Shown here: piece after piece, positions 11,499 to 37,971 of the stretch | How the letters are laid out: every line of letters begins with the position of its first letter | How positions within the stretch are numbered: the stretch's first letter is position 1 | Assembly (NCBI GenBank): GCA_037039925.1 | Contig: JAXRKP010000409.1 | Span: 211,001 to 275,000, forward strand | DNA: 64,000 nucleotides | Origin: Doris montereyensis | Taxonomy: Eukaryota > Mollusca > Gastropoda > Nudibranchia > Dorididae | Direction of reading: 5' to 3' | Made by a program: the position numbers and the translations under genes | Notes under the pieces: model-generated | Seen by the model: only the letters and a program-made list of their open reading frames with translations | The model's database searches: none | Told to the model about the DNA's origin: nothing

Positions 11499-12024
11499 TG
11501 TGACAGATACTCTTTGCTTTTGGGTAGGGTAGAGAAAATTATGTGACAGATGCTCTTTGCTTTTGGGTAGGGTAGAGAAAATTATGTGACAGATACTCTT
11601 TGCTTTTGGGTAGGGTAGAGAAAATTATGTGACAGATACTCTGTGCTTTTGTGTAGGGTAGAGAAAATTATGTGACATATACTCTTTGCTTTTGGGTAGG
11701 GTAGAGAAAATTATGTGACAGATGCTCTTTGCTTTTGGGTAGGGTAGAGAAAATTATGTGACATATACTCTTTGCTTTTTGGGTAGGGTAGAGAAAATTA
11801 TGTGACAGATACTCTTTGCTTTTGGGTAGGGTAGAGAAAATTATGTGACAGATACTCTTTGCTTTTGGGTAGGGTAGAAAAAACTATGTGACATATACTC
11901 TTTGCTTTTGGGTAGGGTAGAGAAAATTATGTGACAGATACTCTTTGCTTTTGGGTAGGGTAGAGAAAATTATGTGACAGTGACATATACTCTTTGCTTT
12001 TGGGTAGGGTAGAGAAAATTATGT
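11499..12024. repeat. 43-bp minisatellite, about 12 units
   Basis: Tandem unit of about 43 bp with the phrases GTGACAGATACTCTTTGC, TTTTGGGTAGGGTAGAG and AAAATTAT. Units vary at ACAGAT/ACATAT and ATACT/ATGCT. One junction (about 11978) has a duplicated GTGACA. The array starts inside a longer GACTCACTGTGACAG context and ends at about 12024. Confidence 0.95.
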
Positions 12025-12460
12025 TTCTTAATGCTAAGAGCAAGTTATTAAAGGAAAAACATCCTTTATCATTCAAAAACGAGGCCATAGCAACATTAAA
12101 TGCATGGTAACATAGCTAGAGCTTCACCTTGAAGGGTGAATACTGTCGGCTTGAAAAGATGATGAAGATTGATCATGAATGTCCCACTCACATGACCATA
12201 TGCATTCAGCGAAGCAAAAAAACAAAGCAAAGCTTTCTTACGTGAATAGCGCCTTGACTAACTTCAGTCAATTTGATTGTTTGTTTGGTAAGATATTTAG
12301 AGCGCTGATGCAGATGCATATATGGATTCTTGTCTAATCTGAAAAAAACTGGATTTTTTTTTTTTTAATGCTCCATACGCGGATAGCGAACTGCAACTAA
12401 CATATATGAATGCATTTGCAGTAACAATACGCAGCTTAGATATGTAGTTGTCCTTTTATG
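12025..12460. other. Spacer between repeat arrays
   Basis: No gene recognised. A phrase AGAGCTTCACCTT (about 12118), resembling the head of the SINE at 17600, suggests a decayed SINE. Confidence 0.35.
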
Positions 12461-12461
12461 T

Positions 12462-12625
12462 CTGTCGTGTAGAGGGCGTTGGTGGCTGCTACTGGTTTTA
12501 GTGGTAGGTCCTCCTTCTTTGCTTTCACCCTTTCATCTATATTTATTTTGTCTGCTGTTTTCTCTTAATTCAACTTGAGATTACCGTATATATTATGGTG
12601 GACGGGGTCAATTTGCAACAATCAA
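12462..12625. repeat. Dispersed GGTAGGTCCTAC family, member
   Basis: Contains GGGCGTTGGTGGC, AGTGGTAGGTCCTCC, CTTTCACCCTTTCATC, a TGCTGTTTTCTCTTAATTC block and GAGATTACCG, then ATGGTGGACGGGG, in the same order as the other members. Confidence 0.6.
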
Positions 12626-12689
12626 TCAGCCTGTCGTGTAAAGTAAGTCCCATACCCACAGAGTTCAGCAAAGGGCAGCCACAACCAGT

Positions 12690-14826
12690 TGTAGTAGAGT
12701 CCTAGTTTTTCTAAACATACAGCACAATGACGTGGTAGTACTAGTAGAGTCCTAGTTTTTCTAAGCATACAACACAATGACGTGGTAGTACTAGTAGAGT
12801 CCTAGTTTTTCTAAGCATACAACACAATGATGTGGTAGTACTAGTAGAGTCCTAGTTTTCTAAGCATACAACACAATGATGTGGTAGTACTAGTAGAGTC
12901 CTAGTTTTTCTAAGTATACAACACAATGACGTGGTAGTAAAGTCCTAGTTTTTCTAAGTATACAACACAATGACGTGGTAGTAGTCCTAGTTTTTCTAAG
13001 TATACAACACAATGACGTGGTAGTAGAGTCCTAGTTTTTCTAAGTATACAACACAATGACGTGGTAGTAAAGTCCTAGTTTTTCTAAGCATACAACACAA
13101 TGACGTGGTAGTACTGGTAAGTCCTAGTTTTTCTAAGTATACAACACAATGACGTGGTAGTACTAGTAGAGTTCTAGTTTTTCTAAGTCCTATATACAGC
13201 ACAATGACGTGGTAGTACTAGTAGAGTCCTAGTTTTTCTAAATACAGCACAATGACGTGGTAGTACTAGTAGAGTCCTAGTTTTTCTAAGCATACAACAC
13301 AATGACGTGGTAGTACTAGTAAAGTCCTAGTTTTTCTAAGCATACAACACAATGACGTGGTAGTACTAGTAAAGTCCTAGTATACAGCACAATGACGTGG
13401 TAGTAGTAGTTTTCTAGTAGTAGAGTCCTAGTTTTTCTAAGCATACAGCACAATAACGTAGTAGTACTAGTATAGTCCTAGTTTTTCTAAGTATACAGCA
13501 CAATGAGTAGTAGTAGTATAGTCCTAGTTTTTCTAAGTATACAGCACAATAACGTAGTAGTAGTAGTATAGTCCTAGTTTTTCTAAGCATACAGCACAAT
13601 GACGTGGTAGTACTAGTAGAGTCCTAGTTTTTCTAAGCATACATGATACAGCACAATGACGTGGTAGTACTAGTAAAGTCCTAGTTTTTCTAAGCATACA
13701 GCACAATGACGTGGTAGTACTAGTAAAGTCCTAGTTTTTCTAAGCATACAGCACAATGACGTGGTAGTACTAGTAGAGTCCTAGTTTTTCTAAGCATACA
13801 ACACAATGACGTGGTAGTACTAGTAAAGTCCTAGTTTTTCTAAGTATACAACACAATAACGTAGTAGTAGTAGTAGAGTCCTAGTTTTTCTAAGTATACA
13901 ACACAATGACGTAGTAGTAGTAGTATAGTCCTAGTTTTTCTAAGTATACAACACAATGACGTAGTAGTGAGTCCTAGTTTTTCTAAGTATACAACACAAT
14001 AACGTAGTAGTAGTAGTATAGTCCTAGTTTTTCTAAGTATACAGCACAATGACGTGGTAGTACTAGTAAAGTCCTAGTTTTTCTAAGTATACAACACAAT
14101 GACGTGGTAGTACTAGTAAAGTCCTAGTTTTTCTAAGCATACAGCACAATGACGTGGTAGTAGTAGAGTCCTAGTTTTTCTAAGTATACAGCACAATGAC
14201 GTGGTAAGTCCTAGTTTTTCTAAGTATACAACACAATGACGTGGTAGTTAAGTCCTAGTTTTTCTAAGCATACAACACAATGACGTGGTAGTACTAGTAG
14301 AGTCTAGTTTTTCTAAGCATACAACACAATGACGTGGTAGTACTAGAGTCCTAGTTTTTCTAAGCATACAGCACAATGACGTGGTAGTAGTCCTAGTTTT
14401 TCTAAGTATACAACACAATGACTAGAGTCCTAGTTTTTCTAAGCATACAACACAATGACGTGGTAGTACTAGTAGAGTCCTAGTTTTTCTAAGCATACAA
14501 CACAATGACGTGGTAGTACTAGAGTTCTAGTTTTTCTAAGCATACAACACATGATGAGTACTAGTAGAGTAGTTTTTCTAAGTACAACACAATGACGTGG
14601 TAGAGTCCTAGTTTTTCTAAGCATACAGCACAATGACGTGGTAGTACTAGTAGAGTCCTAGTTTTTCTAAGCATACAACACAATGATGTGGTAGTTAGAG
14701 TCCTAGTTTTTCTAAGCATACAGCACAATGATGTGGTTAGTTCTTAGTCTTAGTTTTTCTAAGCATACAACACAATGCCGTGGTAGTATTAGTAGAATCC
14801 TAGTTTTTCTAAGCATACAGCACAAT
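12690..14826. repeat. 50-bp minisatellite, about 2.1 kb, roughly 40 units
   Basis: Canonical unit about 50 bp: GTAGAGTCCTAGTTTTTCTA, then AGCATACAACACAATGACG, then TGGTAGTACTA. Units vary in length (about 35-60 bp), mainly in the GTAGTACTAGTA part. Point changes alternate CATACA/TATACA, CAACAC/CAGCAC and GACGTGG/GACGTAG/GATGTGG. Nearly every unit retains TGACGTGG or a one-base variant. Frames reading LRKTRT repeatedly are artefacts of the unit. Confidence 0.97.
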
Positions 14827-15672
14827 GGCCTTTGCCATTGATTTCCATATAGATCTAGCTACCCATTTCGCTGCTCTGTTGGGTCGACAGGAGGACCAGA
14901 CAATTTCCCCCTGGACTGGGAATCGAAATTGGGCCCCCTGAGTGGTAGTCGGAAGTTCTATGAATATGATCGTTTAGTTTCCGACGCCTCGCTGTCGCGT
15001 AAAAGGAAAAGTGAAGAAACACATTAAAATGTCACCAGTCTGAGCAGTTACTACAGCCTATAGAGCCTTAGCTTATCTCCATTTCTATACAGTGACGTAG
15101 AATATGTGATAATGATTAATACAGTTCATATTAATAATATTACATAGTAAATTAGTATCACTTTCACCCCTGGACATGATGTATTTTTTTGTCGTAGGTT
15201 TTACTCCCCATCCGGTGCTGATACCCATTTTGTTCTTAGATCTTGGATTTGCGTTAAATAGAGAAACCAAAGTCTAAACAGATAGTTGCAGACATTACTG
15301 CAAGGTGGTAGGCCTACCTGGTGATGACAAACAGCATCAGACCGAAATTCAACAAAACACCCACAAAAGAACGATAGAGAGGAAATTATGACACAGACTA
15401 ACTGAAGAAATAAGAAATTATGAGTAGAAGTAGATCTATATAGATATAGTAGAAGACAATTTTGCCTCAAGCTTAGCAACCGGTGATGACAAAATGGATG
15501 CAGATGTTAGGTACAGTAGGCCTACAGCTCCTCCAAGTCCATCACGGCCCATAAAACCCAAAGTTGTCCCGTTACCTATAGCGTGAAGCGAAATGTGATA
15601 ATAATCACCTCCAGGACGGGACGATATTCTGACGCAGATATTTTCTCCCAAGCTAGTGCTTGTACCCATTTG
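14827..15672. other. Intergenic with SINE family A fragments
   Basis: No gene recognised. Reverse-strand pieces of SINE family A occur at about 15150-15240 (GTTTTACTCCCCATC, GCTGATACCCATTT) and about 15585-15672 (TTTTCTCCCAAGCTAGTGC, GTACCCATTTGC). A tRNA-like phrase near 14915 may be another head. Confidence 0.5.
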
Positions 15673-16835
15673 CAATTCAGTTTAATTCAAATACTTTATT
15701 TCATCCCAGAGGGAAATTTGGTTTTCAGACGTGTAAAAATGAATAGAAGTATAAGTAGATAAATCGTGTCAATGGACATAATAATTATCGTTTTCATGCA
15801 CACAACATGTAGGCCTATTATATGTATTATTAAAAAAAAGAAAGTAATAAATACATATTCCATTTAATATAATTACTTATCGTATCACATATTCCAATAT
15901 AAATAATAATTATGGTAAAAAAACATGTTTTGTCTTCAAATTTTCATTCACTTAAACTTTATAATTTGTATTATTTATTTTAAAGTATTATGCCTGTTGG
16001 TAAGAAGGAATTTTGGTGTCTTTCAATTTAAGTATTAAATCCGTCGTGTCTTTTTGATCTTGATTTAACTACATTGTATATTGGTAAATAAATGGTGTTT
16101 ATTGTCATCTGTTATTAATAAATCAATAATATTTTCTTTAAAGTATTTCTAACAAAGATTTCATCGATGAGACTAACATCAGTTGTGAATCTAGCTGACG
16201 TTTTGATTAATCCATCTACTTTCATTTTTTTCCCCTTTCTGACTGTTTCCTCCCCAACAAGTGATACAAAAAGATAAAATACTCTTTATAACTGATCTAT
16301 AAAAAAAGAGTTATTGATACCTTATCTACAGTGAACTGACTCAGTTTCCTAACATGCTATTTACACGATCTTTCCAGTTGAGTTTATCGTCAATGGTAAC
16401 TTTAAGATATTTGTAATTAGAGACTTGTTCGATAGTTTGATTTTTGTTATGTCTAGGGGCGAGATTACATTATCTTTCCTTCTGAAATCAATTATCATTT
16501 CCTTGGTCTTATTAACATTTAAATAGACAAACTTTAAAACTTCTGATCTGTATACATTTTCGTTGTTCTTAGTTATTAAGCCAATGAGAGGGTGTCATCA
16601 GCAATTTTCAAAAGTGGATTTTGGTCTGCGATTGAGCTCTGGCAATCATTTGTATAGAGTGTGAATAAGGCAGGCGAGATGACTTGACACAGCCTTGAGG
16701 TGCACCAATGTTTGTAAATTGATTTGTTTGAGTATTTACCATTTACACCGACAAATTGTGATCTATCTCTCATTCTCAAAAAGTCAAAAAATTCAGGCAA
16801 TTAAGTATTTATTAATGCTCATCAGACATAATTTC
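15672..16835 (-). mobile_element. LINE fragment (CR1/L2-like), reverse strand
   Basis: Read on the minus strand, 16800-16580 gives a degraded reverse-transcriptase motif B/C region (SPALFTLYTNDCQSS, then IADDTLSLA). This is followed by NKTKEMIIDFRRKDN (about 16510) and a series of LINE-type words (LTINSTGKDRVNS, YRSVIKSILSFCITCWGGN-like near 16290). The 3' end (15672-15720) is CCCTCTGGGATGAAATAAAG, then TATTTGAATTAAACTG, the type of 3' tail seen on such LINEs. Frames are broken throughout. Confidence 0.8.
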
Positions 16836-16837
16836 TC

Positions 16838-16925
16838 TACAAGCTGTGGCTTTGCCAGGATTCAAACCCAGGACCGTGCAGTCCAGTAGCCTAACCACCT
16901 GGCCACTGACGTCACAAAGGTATAC
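16838..16925 (-). mobile_element. tRNA-like SINE head, reverse strand
   Basis: On the minus strand it reads TGGCCAGGTGGTTAGG (A box region) and GGGTTTGAATCCTGG (B box) at tRNA-like spacing. No anticodon arm folds into a credible tRNA, so I call it a SINE head rather than a gene. Confidence 0.6.
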
Positions 16926-17440
16926 AAATAACCCGAAACAAAGACTGAGTTTGGTAACATTATCAAAAACCTTGAATACCACTATGGAAACAACGTATAC
17001 AACGAAACAGCCAGTGTCACTAGCGTCACTGTCACTGTATTGTCACTGGTCCCTTGTCAGGGAATGGTCGTGGTAGCGCTGCGCTGAGTGCGCTAGTGAT
17101 AGTGATAGGTGCACCGTCATCCCTCAACTCCAGCCATGCCGATCATGTGCCAGGACCTGAGTTCAAGCAAAGGTCTTCTGGGTCCATTCAGTGGTGTTGA
17201 GTGTCAGCCCCATTTCTTCCCTGTCTGCTCCCTTTTCTACGTCTTTGAGAGTCCTTGTACTGTTCCCTGCATAATCGGCTTAGAAAGGCCATCCAGTTCA
17301 GCTTCCTTTTCTTGGTGGTACAATGGTAGTGAGGAGGGCGGTCTTCATAGTGGTCTGTGGGTTGTTTTATGGTCCTGGTTACTTCTTCGTCGGTGACGAA
17401 TTCCAGGTATGTGATGCCTACGAGTAGGAGTCTAGTTGTT
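16926..17440. other. Intergenic, no gene recognised
   Basis: Open frames exist at 17109-17396 on the plus strand but show no domain. The phrase GGACCTGAGTTCAAGC (about 17153) resembles another B box. Confidence 0.3.
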
Positions 17441-17442
17441 TT

Positions 17443-17501
17443 CTTATATATATATATATATAAATATATATATTTATATATATATATATGTTATATGAAG
17501 A

Positions 17502-17570
<69 letters not shown>
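17443..17570. repeat. (TA)n microsatellite
   Basis: Two TA-dinucleotide blocks (17443-17490 and 17503-17565) separated by GTTATATGAAGAA. Confidence 0.95.
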
Positions 17571-17597
17571 ACACTAACACTAGATTGGCCAAGCATA

Positions 17598-17740
17598 ACG
17601 GCTGCATGACTCAATGGGGAGAGCCGCCATTAGTGATAAAGCTTCACCTGTGCTATCGTCTCAGAAGGCCAAGGTTCAAAACGATGGGGATTGATCTGAG
17701 GCTTAGGGATTGATGCATCGCGTTTCATCGTTTACTGGCT
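17598..17740 (+). mobile_element. tRNA-derived SINE
   Basis: TGACTCAATGGGGAGAGC (A-box region, about 17607) and AGGTTCAAAACGATGG (B-box region, about 17672) lie at the spacing of a pol III promoter. Decayed; no 3' domain shared with families A or B is evident. Confidence 0.5.
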
Positions 17741-18018
17741 GACTTTTCTTTTAGTTGTCGCTTTTACACTTCGTTCACTTACAATCTAGACACACATTAC
17801 ATTTGGCATTTCAGACTGAATTTTTTTGTTATTTGTATTTTATGTTATATCAATACAAAGAAGTAGAGAAAGAAATGAAGTTGTTTTCTATTCATAGATT
17901 ATGGTAAACGTAAAAAAACTGTATGATTTGAGAAACGAAGGGACGAAATTTGTTCACCTAATGAAGAACAATGCAGTGTGTGACAATAGTATCAATATAA
18001 GAGTCTAAGATAGGAAAA

Positions 18019-18440
<422 letters not shown>

Positions 18441-18441
<1 letters not shown>

Positions 18442-19635
18442 GTGAGTATTCAAAACTATAGACATCAGTCAGAAGTATGACTAGTACGAGTGAGTGAGAG
18501 GGTAGATGTTAGAATATGTTCACATGGTACTGTTCCAATAAGTTCCATATGAGACTGAGACGGATCCGTGGCCAAAAGCGGTCAGGATTTTAATTTATTC
18601 CAATCCAATGACTTGACCAGTCAATTCAAGAGGTCGGCACCCATGCTATTGAAAAATATTCGCTGATTTTGACATGAAAGTATTGAAAACAAAATTTGAA
18701 GAAAGGAGAGACATTTAATAAACTAAAGCTGGTGTCCAGGTTGGAAAACAGGAAAATAGAGAGGAATGGTAGCGATACAATGAAATCGTTTTTGTTTTAA
18801 AACGGTGGGTAAAGAGTGCAAAAAATAGTATAATTACATGTCAAAAGTCAAATTAAATATTCGTCCTACTGTTAGCAAAAATTCTGGGTCAAGGACTTTT
18901 CATTGACAGTAAATGACAGGTTTAGGTTGGGCGTCGACGTCAGATCGAGGAAAAAGCAGACAGGATACAGCACAAATAGTAGACCAACCTATCACACCTT
19001 TATTGTGTGCAATAGAGAGGCCTGATAAATAACTTTGTCAACTTTGGAAGAAAACAAAACTTTTGACTCCATCCACAGAGAGGCAGTTTCGGGAAAATTA
19101 TTAAATCTTATTCATTACTAACATATGTATTACTTTATAGAAAAGAGCATTTGTGTAAGGACCGCACTGGACATTATGAAAAACTTAAATGCGCTCTCAC
19201 TCTCATTCATGTTCACCCATATATAAGGCAAGACCTCAGGCATTGCTTAAGGTCAAGACCGATGTAAATCAGGTATGCAACATGCGAGGTTGTCTGTGTT
19301 TCTGTTTATCGTTGTTTGGATCATGAAAAGAACAACAAGAATTGAGGAAAATAGTGCGAGATAGACATGTTCTCAACAAAGCTACACAACCTTGATTTTG
19401 CTGACCCGACGATCTCGTCATCAACAAAACAATAAATTCATCAGGTGTCAGAAAGACAATCAATTAATTAGCAATGGACTAAACGCAGACCTTAAAGTTA
19501 GTGAACCCCGGAAGTGCAAGATTCTGAGACCAAACGCGAAGAACCAAGACCTAACCATAAAAACAATGTGATGTGTAAATAGAGTCTTAAGTAGACGTAG
19601 ACTTGAATTTTGATATTGATTTTACCCATGTCCAC
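18441..19635. other. Intergenic, no gene recognised
   Basis: No exon, RNA gene or tandem array seen. Confidence 0.35.
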
Positions 19636-19639
19636 AACT

Positions 19640-19730
19640 AAAGTGAATTTATTTAACCGTCGGGGCTTGAACTTACGAACCTTTGGTTGAGAGTCCGACA
19701 CCCTACCCCTAGACTATCGTTCCCAAGATG
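19640..19730 (-). mobile_element. tRNA-like SINE head, reverse strand
   Basis: Minus-strand reading gives ATAGTCTAGGGGTAGG (A box), GTCGGACTCTCAACCAAAGG and GTAAGTTCAAGCCCCG (B box). It is close to the head of SINE family B (TAGTCCAGAGGCAAGG, CTCTCAACCAAAAAGG), so the two probably share a tRNA ancestor. Confidence 0.65.
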
Positions 19731-19850
19731 TAGGCTAGACAAGTTTCTGTATCTTGGATCTTCTTTATCTGACGTTGGAGATGACACAATGGACTTGGAA
19801 ATCACACTGACTCGTGATCAATGCACAAGCCACATTCACCAGCATTAGTA
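19731..19850 (+). mobile_element. LINE reverse-transcriptase remnant
   Basis: One frame reads LDKFLYLGSSLSDVGDD then TMDLEITLT, the conserved YLGS...D region downstream of the reverse-transcriptase palm in several LINE clades. Only about 40 codons survive. Confidence 0.55.
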
Positions 19851-19899
19851 GATATGTAATTGAAAAAAAAGACCATTCAAAACTCTTGTAAAGACAGAC

Positions 19900-19918
19900 A
19901 CCCCCCCCCCCCCCCCCC
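19900..19918. repeat. Poly(C) run
   Basis: About 18 consecutive C, the complement of the kind of G run seen at 10200. Confidence 0.9.
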
Positions 19919-20599
19919 AAATTAAAAATAATAAATCTAGAATTAGAATCTTATCTTTGGTGAACGTGAAACCACTGCCTTTGCAGCCTAAGAAACAAGT
20001 AGGCTTCTTACAAACAAAACAATAATTATGTTTCTTTCAACGCCAATGGAACAAAAGTGAAGGATATATAGTTAATTATGTACGGTATACATCATATTAG
20101 CACTCAATCAAAGCTGTGCAAAGCCTAATAGATTTGTAACATCCATTTGACTCGATCATGAATAGCAGTTATTATAATATGTAGATCTGTGTCGTTTTAG
20201 CACTTTCTTCCGCAATGTGCTTATTTTACTTCCATAGTACATATACAAAGTACTTGTGCCTCACTTATCTCTGTCTGTCTGTCCCTCTCTCCCTTTTTTG
20301 TTTGTTATACAAAGTTGTTGTTGTTTTGTTTGTTTTCTTTTCAAACGGTGGCCTATCCTCACTTATATGTTTATATATGCGTGTGTATCCTTGTTGTGAA
20401 ATCTAAATCCCTTCGCCACTAATTTGCCTGTTTATTTATGCTATCAATTCCTGACTTCATAATTTATCTTCCAGTTCTTTCAAATAATTTGAATCAGTTT
20501 CCGTCTGTCTCTCATTTGACTGTGTTTGGTTACGTTCGTTTTCTACAACGCTAATTCGGTTTTTGTAATAACCAATATTTAACGTGACACCGTCGTTTT

Positions 20600-20686
20600 T
20601 CCGTTTACGTTCTTTTCCGTATCCGGTTCCCTGAGACTGGAGCTATCTACTAGAATCGAAGTGAATTTCTTCGATTTATCGCAAAC

Positions 20687-20689
<3 letters not shown>
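20600..20689 (+). promoter_or_regulatory. RPL5 start region with a candidate TOP motif
   Basis: Upstream of the RPL5 ATG (20687) are several pyrimidine runs, including CTTTTCC at 20612-20618. Ribosomal-protein mRNAs usually begin with a C followed by pyrimidines (5' TOP), which couples their translation to TOR signalling. Which run marks the cap site cannot be told from sequence; if 20612, the 5' leader is about 75 nt. Confidence 0.5.
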
Positions 20690-35027
<14,338 letters not shown>

Positions 35028-35047
35028 GCTGTAGACTGACTCAACAA

Positions 35048-35053
35048 AATAAA
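35048..35053 (+). terminator. RPL5 poly(A) signal
   Basis: AATAAA 21 nt after the RPL5 stop codon. The short 3' leader is typical of ribosomal-protein mRNAs, so cleavage is expected at about 35065-35080. Confidence 0.85.
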
Positions 35054-35079
35054 GATGTCTGCTATTTATTTAACGTCTT

Positions 35080-35775
35080 TGGACTGCCTCTTTTTACTTT
35101 CCACAATTGTTTTTATTTTGTGGTGTGTTTATGTGTGTGTGTGTGTGTTTTTATGGGCATATGTATTTTAATTTTAGACACGGTTGTCTTTTCGACAATG
35201 GTTGGTGGTTGACGCAGGTACTCTATTTGAGTATTTGTATCAATAGTGAGATGAGATAAAACTTTACTGTCCAGAATGCACGTTTTCATGGCGTTATATT
35301 GTACAGTGAAACTCAGAAGTAGTGAAATGGCAGACACTGACCCCAAAATCTTGGTAGATCTGAATTCTCCCCATTTCCCCAGCTCTCTTCAATAGCAATG
35401 TACATACTCATACAACTCATGTCAGTGAAGAAGACTGACAATCTATTGGTTATTTCTGTTGAAAGAAATCCTGATTAAACTGATCAATAGACTTGATCAC
35501 AAACACAGCATATAACAGAGTCAATAAGAAGTTGTTGAGAAATGAGAGCCTCTCGAGGTTTTATGATGTTCCAAGGTGTTATCCTACACTTTTTTTAGGT
35601 TTATGGGGAAAAATATATTCAAGCAATAGTAAACAGAAAATAAGAAAAAATATGATTTTCCCAAAATGTCATTTGTTCATTATTTCTTATGTACTTTTTA
35701 TTTCTCAACGTATTTAATGAAATTTGGTATGAATTATGAATGGGGGAAAAGAAAGAAATGATCACAAGCTTTTTT
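35080..35775. other. Intergenic downstream of RPL5, no gene recognised
   Basis: A short (GT)n at about 35131-35149 is the only repeat noted. Short frames on both strands have no domain. Confidence 0.4.
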
Positions 35776-35839
35776 TATATTTATATGTATTATAGTATAG
35801 TTCCCATGGCAACCATATAACCAAAAATTAATCTTTTTC

Positions 35840-36480
35840 CAGCTAATTTAGACATGCCAAGTACAATGGTAGTGGTTAATATTTTCTATATATTAAATAA
35901 TTGAAAAAAATGGAGTTATTTTCGCAATGAAAATCGAAGATGGCAGCGTTCCCATGATAAAAAAAATGTAAATTTGTAATAGATATCTTTTTCAGCTAAT
36001 TTAGATATGCCAAGTACAATGGTGCGTGGCTAATATTAATATTTTCTATATCAAGTAATTTTTAAAAACATGGGCAGGACGACCCCCCACCTTAATGATC
36101 TAATTATTAAACCTTCAGAAGCAATAGGTTAATATTATTATTAATAATATGATTTGCCTCTTTACGGGTGTTGTCTTTATTTTTACGGTAACATTGATGA
36201 GAAGTCCATCTCACTAAATTCGAGCTGGCTATCGTCAATTTTTCATCTCGCTATTGGTACAGAATTCTTTTTATTGATTTAAGGGGTCATGAACACCAGT
36301 TTTAAATTCTTTAAAATTGACAATTTTTACCACTATTGAACTCAGCATGTCTCAATTAGCTGGGGAAATGTGTTTAGTGTAACAATCATATGGTCGCTAT
36401 CTTGGATTTCCATTGCGAAAATACAAACCACTTTAATTGAAATAGGCTTTTTCAGTATTTTTGGCTGTACGTACTCTGTA
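35840..36480. repeat. Inverted- and direct-repeat cluster, probably nested MITEs
   Basis: ATTTTCGCAATGAAAATCG (about 35927) is the inverse of ATTTCCATTGCGAAAATAC (about 36408). The phrase CAGCTAATTTAGACATGCC, then AAGTACAATGG, occurs twice in direct order (35841 and 35993). The terminus AAGCAATAGGTTAA (about 36120) belongs to the element seen at 33846. Confidence 0.55.
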
Positions 36481-36619
36481 ACTTTGCACACATAATATTT
36501 GGTTCAATATATGTAACCCACACCTAGTAGGGATTTTTGATAATTGGAATGATTTTATAATTTTTTTAATGTGATATTGATATAGCAGCATTTAGAAACG
36601 CATTATTAAGCTGAAGTAG

Positions 36620-36780
36620 TGGCACTAGTGGCAGGGTGTGTTCTGCTTGGTTTTTTGGTGCCAGGAACCACCTGTAAAAATAAAATATTGCAATACATAA
36701 TACACCAAGAAGTTACTACTGTGATTTCTTTGCTATACACCCATCGCATCGACTTGCTTTACCCAACAATTACCAGTTTC
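36620..36780 (+). repeat. Dispersed repeat, inverted partner at 39030-39195
   Basis: GGGTGTGTTCTGCTTGG, GGTGCCAGGAACCACCTG and AATATTGCAATACAT match the reverse complement of 39120-39195 (GGTGGTTCCAGGCACC and CAGAACACACCC). The frames reading LVPGTTxK in both copies follow from this shared DNA. Confidence 0.65.
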
Positions 36781-37324
36781 AGTAGTTTCACACTACACTT
36801 CTCTACATGGCCTTACACTATCAAGTTTTACTGCTGGTCACATCACGCGCAACATGTAGTATGATGTAGTCGTTTCCTCTTAGTTCTACCTCTCTCTTTC
36901 TTCTGTGGTTCCCTTTCACAGTGTGAACCAAGAAAACAGTTATTCCCGGAAAGGATCAAAGATCATTGGTGGTATTCTCATTTTGCATGTACAAAAAAAA
37001 TCAAATTTTCGAGCAGGTACCAATCTAGTTCCATCCTCGAACTGGCGTGGCCACTAACCGACTTTCATTTTTATTGAGAGCCTTGCCTTCTATCTAGACT
37101 TAGCTGTGATGCTGAGTGATACACACTACTAAACTATTACTACTAACTAATATTAATATTAATAATATGTCTGTCTCTCTCAACCTCCCCTCTCTTTTTA
37201 CTCCCTCTCCCCACTATTTCTCTGTGTTAGTGTTACTGTTTATATCCCCTTTCCGTGTCTGTCTTTCTTTTACCCTTTCCCTCCCGGCTCTTTTCTCTGC
37301 ATTGTTTTATACGACCTGTAGATA

Positions 37325-37475
37325 TCTTACGTGTGGGCAGTCGGTAGGTGTTACTGGTAGTAGTGGTAGGTCCTAGTTCTTTCCTTTACTTGTCTTACTT
37401 AGTCTTATAGTTTATACTTATCTTGCTGATCCTTCCCTTACCTTAACTCGCCCTAAGATGAGATTACCATAATAA
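37325..37475. repeat. Dispersed GGTAGGTCCTAC family, member
   Basis: GGGCAGTCGGTAGGTG, AGTGGTAGGTCCTAG, TTATCTTGCTGATCC and CTAAGATGAGATTACC in family order. Confidence 0.6.
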
Positions 37476-37971
37476 TTTTTTCACATATAATCACACAGCA
37501 CAATTTTACAACGCAACGGCTGGCTTCACTTTTCCAAAATGCAACAGACTATTTTTGTAGGTGTCTTCAATTTCAATTTGTTGCATTTATTAAGATTAGA
37601 GTCCATTCCTGTGAAAAATAAACGTAACTCTTCTTGCCTCATTGAGTCACCCCAGTGACACAGTCTGTCACTGTCACCAGTGTCGTATGTGACAACTTCA
37701 ACTAGATCTAAATCAACTAGTTAGGCTCTGGTCACCCACTCCCTCACCACTCAATAGGTCTACCAAACACTAACAGATCGTCTCCCTCTCTTTAAGCACA
37801 GGGAGAAAATATGAGAAAGGTCGTGTGTCAATTTAACCATGGAGATCGTACTCCGTATGACAACACACGTGTCAACCAGAGGCGTGGCGTAACCAATACT
37901 TCAGGTCAGGTGGTGCAACGATAGAATACTGTCCAAATATCAACTGTTAAAAGTCATACTACAGTGGAACT

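Noticed and set aside
12996..14049. Three minus-strand frames with repeating LEKLGLYY/LRKTRT words
   Set aside because: They read the 50-bp minisatellite; frame length depends on unit-length variation.
12690..14826. CRISPR-like regular repeat array
   Set aside because: No unique spacers: the whole 50-bp unit is repeated, and the genome is animal.
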